64,000 bases of DNA, from the NCBI RefSeq assembly GCF_014199525.1, contig NZ_JACHNU010000001.1:558001-622000 (forward strand), in the 5' to 3' direction. A program made the translations under genes and the position numbers. Shown piece by piece: positions 63,053 through 64,000 of this stretch; the first letter of the stretch is position 1; each line of letters opens with the position of its first letter. This stretch comes from Conexibacter arvalis (lineage in GTDB: Bacteria > Actinomycetota > Thermoleophilia > Solirubrobacterales > Solirubrobacteraceae). A model generated the notes under the pieces. The model searched no databases. It saw only the letters and a list, made by a program, of their open reading frames with translations, and was not told the origin of the DNA.

Positions 63053-64000
63053 CTAGTCCTCCTGCATCCACGCGCGGACGTGCTGCGCGACGCGCTCGGG
63101 GTCGCGCTCGACCAGTTCCTCGACCTGCATCCGCGCCGGGTTCTCGGGCGATCTGAGCGGCAGCACTCTCGTCGGCGCGACCGGCTCCTCGAACCGCTCC
63201 AGCTCGGCGAGCGTGCGCGGCGACTCGATCTCGCGCAGCCACGTCGGCTCGCCGGCGAGCGCCTCCTGCTCGCGCTTGCGCAGCTGGCGCGTGACGAGCG
63301 CGAGGAAGGCGAGCGCGGCGAGGCCGATCAGGGCGTATCTGGCGTACTCCCAGATGTCGTCGACCGGCGAGGCGGCCGGCGCTCTCGGCGGCTGGACGAA
63401 GGCGAGCTGGGAGACGGTCAGGACGTCGCCGCGCTCCTCGTCGATGCCGGCGGCGCTCATCACCGCGTCTCTGATGCCGGGGATCATCGTGGCCGGGATC
63501 GAGTCGTCGATCAGCACCGCGACCTGCTGTCTTCTGATCGAGCCGGGCGCGATTCTCGTGCGCGTGACGGTCTTGTTGACGGCGAGCGCCTCGTCCTCGG
63601 TCTCGCGTCTGTAGTCGGAGTCGCCGCCGCCCTGCTGGGCGTACGTCGGCGGGTTGTTGCCGGCCGTCCCGGCCGGGCCGCCGGCGCCGCCGGCTCTGCC
63701 GACGAGCGTCTCTCTCTCCGTTCTCGTCGCGGTCGGCGTCCCCGCTCTGCCGTAGACCAGTCTGTCCTGGGTCGCCTCGTTGGCGTCGAGGTCGGCGTTG
63801 ACCTGGACCTGGACGTTCTCGGCGCCGATCGTGCGCGCCAGCATCGCGGTGATCGCGGAGGCCGCCTGCTGGTTGTAGCGCGCCTCGGCCGCCTGCTTGG
63901 CGAGCAGGCCGGAGGAGCCGCCCCCGCCGCTGGTCGCGGTCGGCCACAGCATCGTGCCGCTGCTGTCGGTGATCGTGACCTTGTCCGATCTCAGCCCGGA
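63053..64000 (-). CDS. fliF: flagellar MS-ring protein FliF (3' part; N-terminus outside window)
   Basis: 315 residues are visible, from SGLRSDKVTITDSSGTMLWP at the window edge to the stop. Seen: the ring-building part ITAMLARTIGAENVQVQVNADLDANEATQDRLVY, a spacer rich in Gly/Pro/Asn, TRTRIAPGSIRRQQVAVLIDD, a helix (YALIGLAALAFLALVTRQL), and the FliG-binding tail ending VEELVERDPERVAQHVRAWMQED. FliF is the base of the flagellum; the rest lies beyond 64000. Confidence 0.95.
   Translation of the reverse strand, partial: SGLRSDKVTITDSSGTMLWPTATSGGGGSSGLLAKQAAEARYNQQAASAITAMLARTIGAENVQVQVNADLDANEATQDRLVYGRAGTPTATRTERETLVGRAGGAGGPAGTAGNNPPTYAQQGGGDSDYRRETEDEALAVNKTVTRTRIAPGSIRRQQVAVLIDDSIPATMIPGIRDAVMSAAGIDEERGDVLTVSQLAFVQPPRAPAASPVDDIWEYARYALIGLAALAFLALVTRQLRKREQEALAGEPTWLREIESPRTLAELERFEEPVAPTRVLPLRSPENPARMQVEELVERDPERVAQHVRAWMQED

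Noticed and set aside
1-64000. CRISPR array, tRNA, rRNA, insertion sequence or prophage
   Set aside because: No regularly spaced repeats, cloverleaf-like sequence, transposase, integrase or phage structural genes were seen by eye; a tRNAscan or BLAST run could still find something small.

Overview
The window is very GC-rich, with dense genes and frequent 4-base stop/start overlaps. Protein types and layout point to an actinobacterium, most likely of the class Thermoleophilia (Solirubrobacterales, Conexibacter- or Solirubrobacter-like). The reasons are a complete flagellar and chemotaxis locus in a GC-rich actinobacterial background, actinobacterial-style LytR_C and FlgD-Ig proteins, a phosphosulfolactate-synthase-like gene, and unusually free use of the Arg codon AGA. 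The organism assignment is inference.

Layout: 1-32.2 kb is a surface-polysaccharide and accessory region. It holds a 5'-truncated PGRP-type amidase; an initiating sugar-phosphate transferase with an ATP-grasp enzyme and glycosyltransferases (1.0-8.5 kb); a Wzx-like flippase; a frameshifted PIN toxin gene (about 4.2 kb); a carotenoid oxygenase; AlgH; MarR; a siroheme nitrite/sulfite reductase divergent from a 1-Cys peroxiredoxin; a phosphosulfolactate-synthase-like gene coupled to an FlgD-Ig membrane protein; a LytR_C protein; a CapD/FlaA1-type nucleotide-sugar dehydratase, a DUF354 protein and a DegT aminotransferase (18-22 kb); an aldo/keto reductase; DedA and UppP-like membrane proteins; three large glycosyltransferase/methyltransferase proteins (24.9-31 kb); and purM.

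32.2-64 kb is one flagellar/chemotaxis locus, almost entirely on the minus strand and running off the right edge. Reading in the transcribed direction: fliF-fliG-fliH-fliI, a decayed vapBC pair on the opposite strand, fliJ-lytic transglycosylase-fliK-flgD-(TIGR02530-type gene)-flgE, a hairpin, flbD-motA-motB-fliL-fliN, a hairpin plus promoter, cheW-cheB-cheR-cheA-cheC-cheD-fliM-fliY-cheY, a promoter, fliO-fliP-fliQ-fliR-flhB-flhA-flhF-pilZ-two small genes, a promoter, flagellin, a terminator, a promoter, a CHAP peptidoglycan hydrolase and a LuxR-type regulator. Basal body, export gate, hook, motor, switch, filament and a CheA/W/Y/B/R/C/D signalling set are thus together. No receptor (MCP), sigma-28 or FlgM gene is in view.

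Four sequences matching the sigma-28 (FliA) promoter form T(A/C)AA-N15-GCCGATnn lie in front of flagellin, fliO, the CHAP hydrolase and cheW, which suggests late-class control of these units. No intergenic stretch exceeds about 205 bases. The two longest (33696-33891 and 59088-59290) hold a terminator plus promoter, and a small inverted repeat, respectively. I see no tRNA, rRNA, CRISPR array, insertion sequence or prophage.
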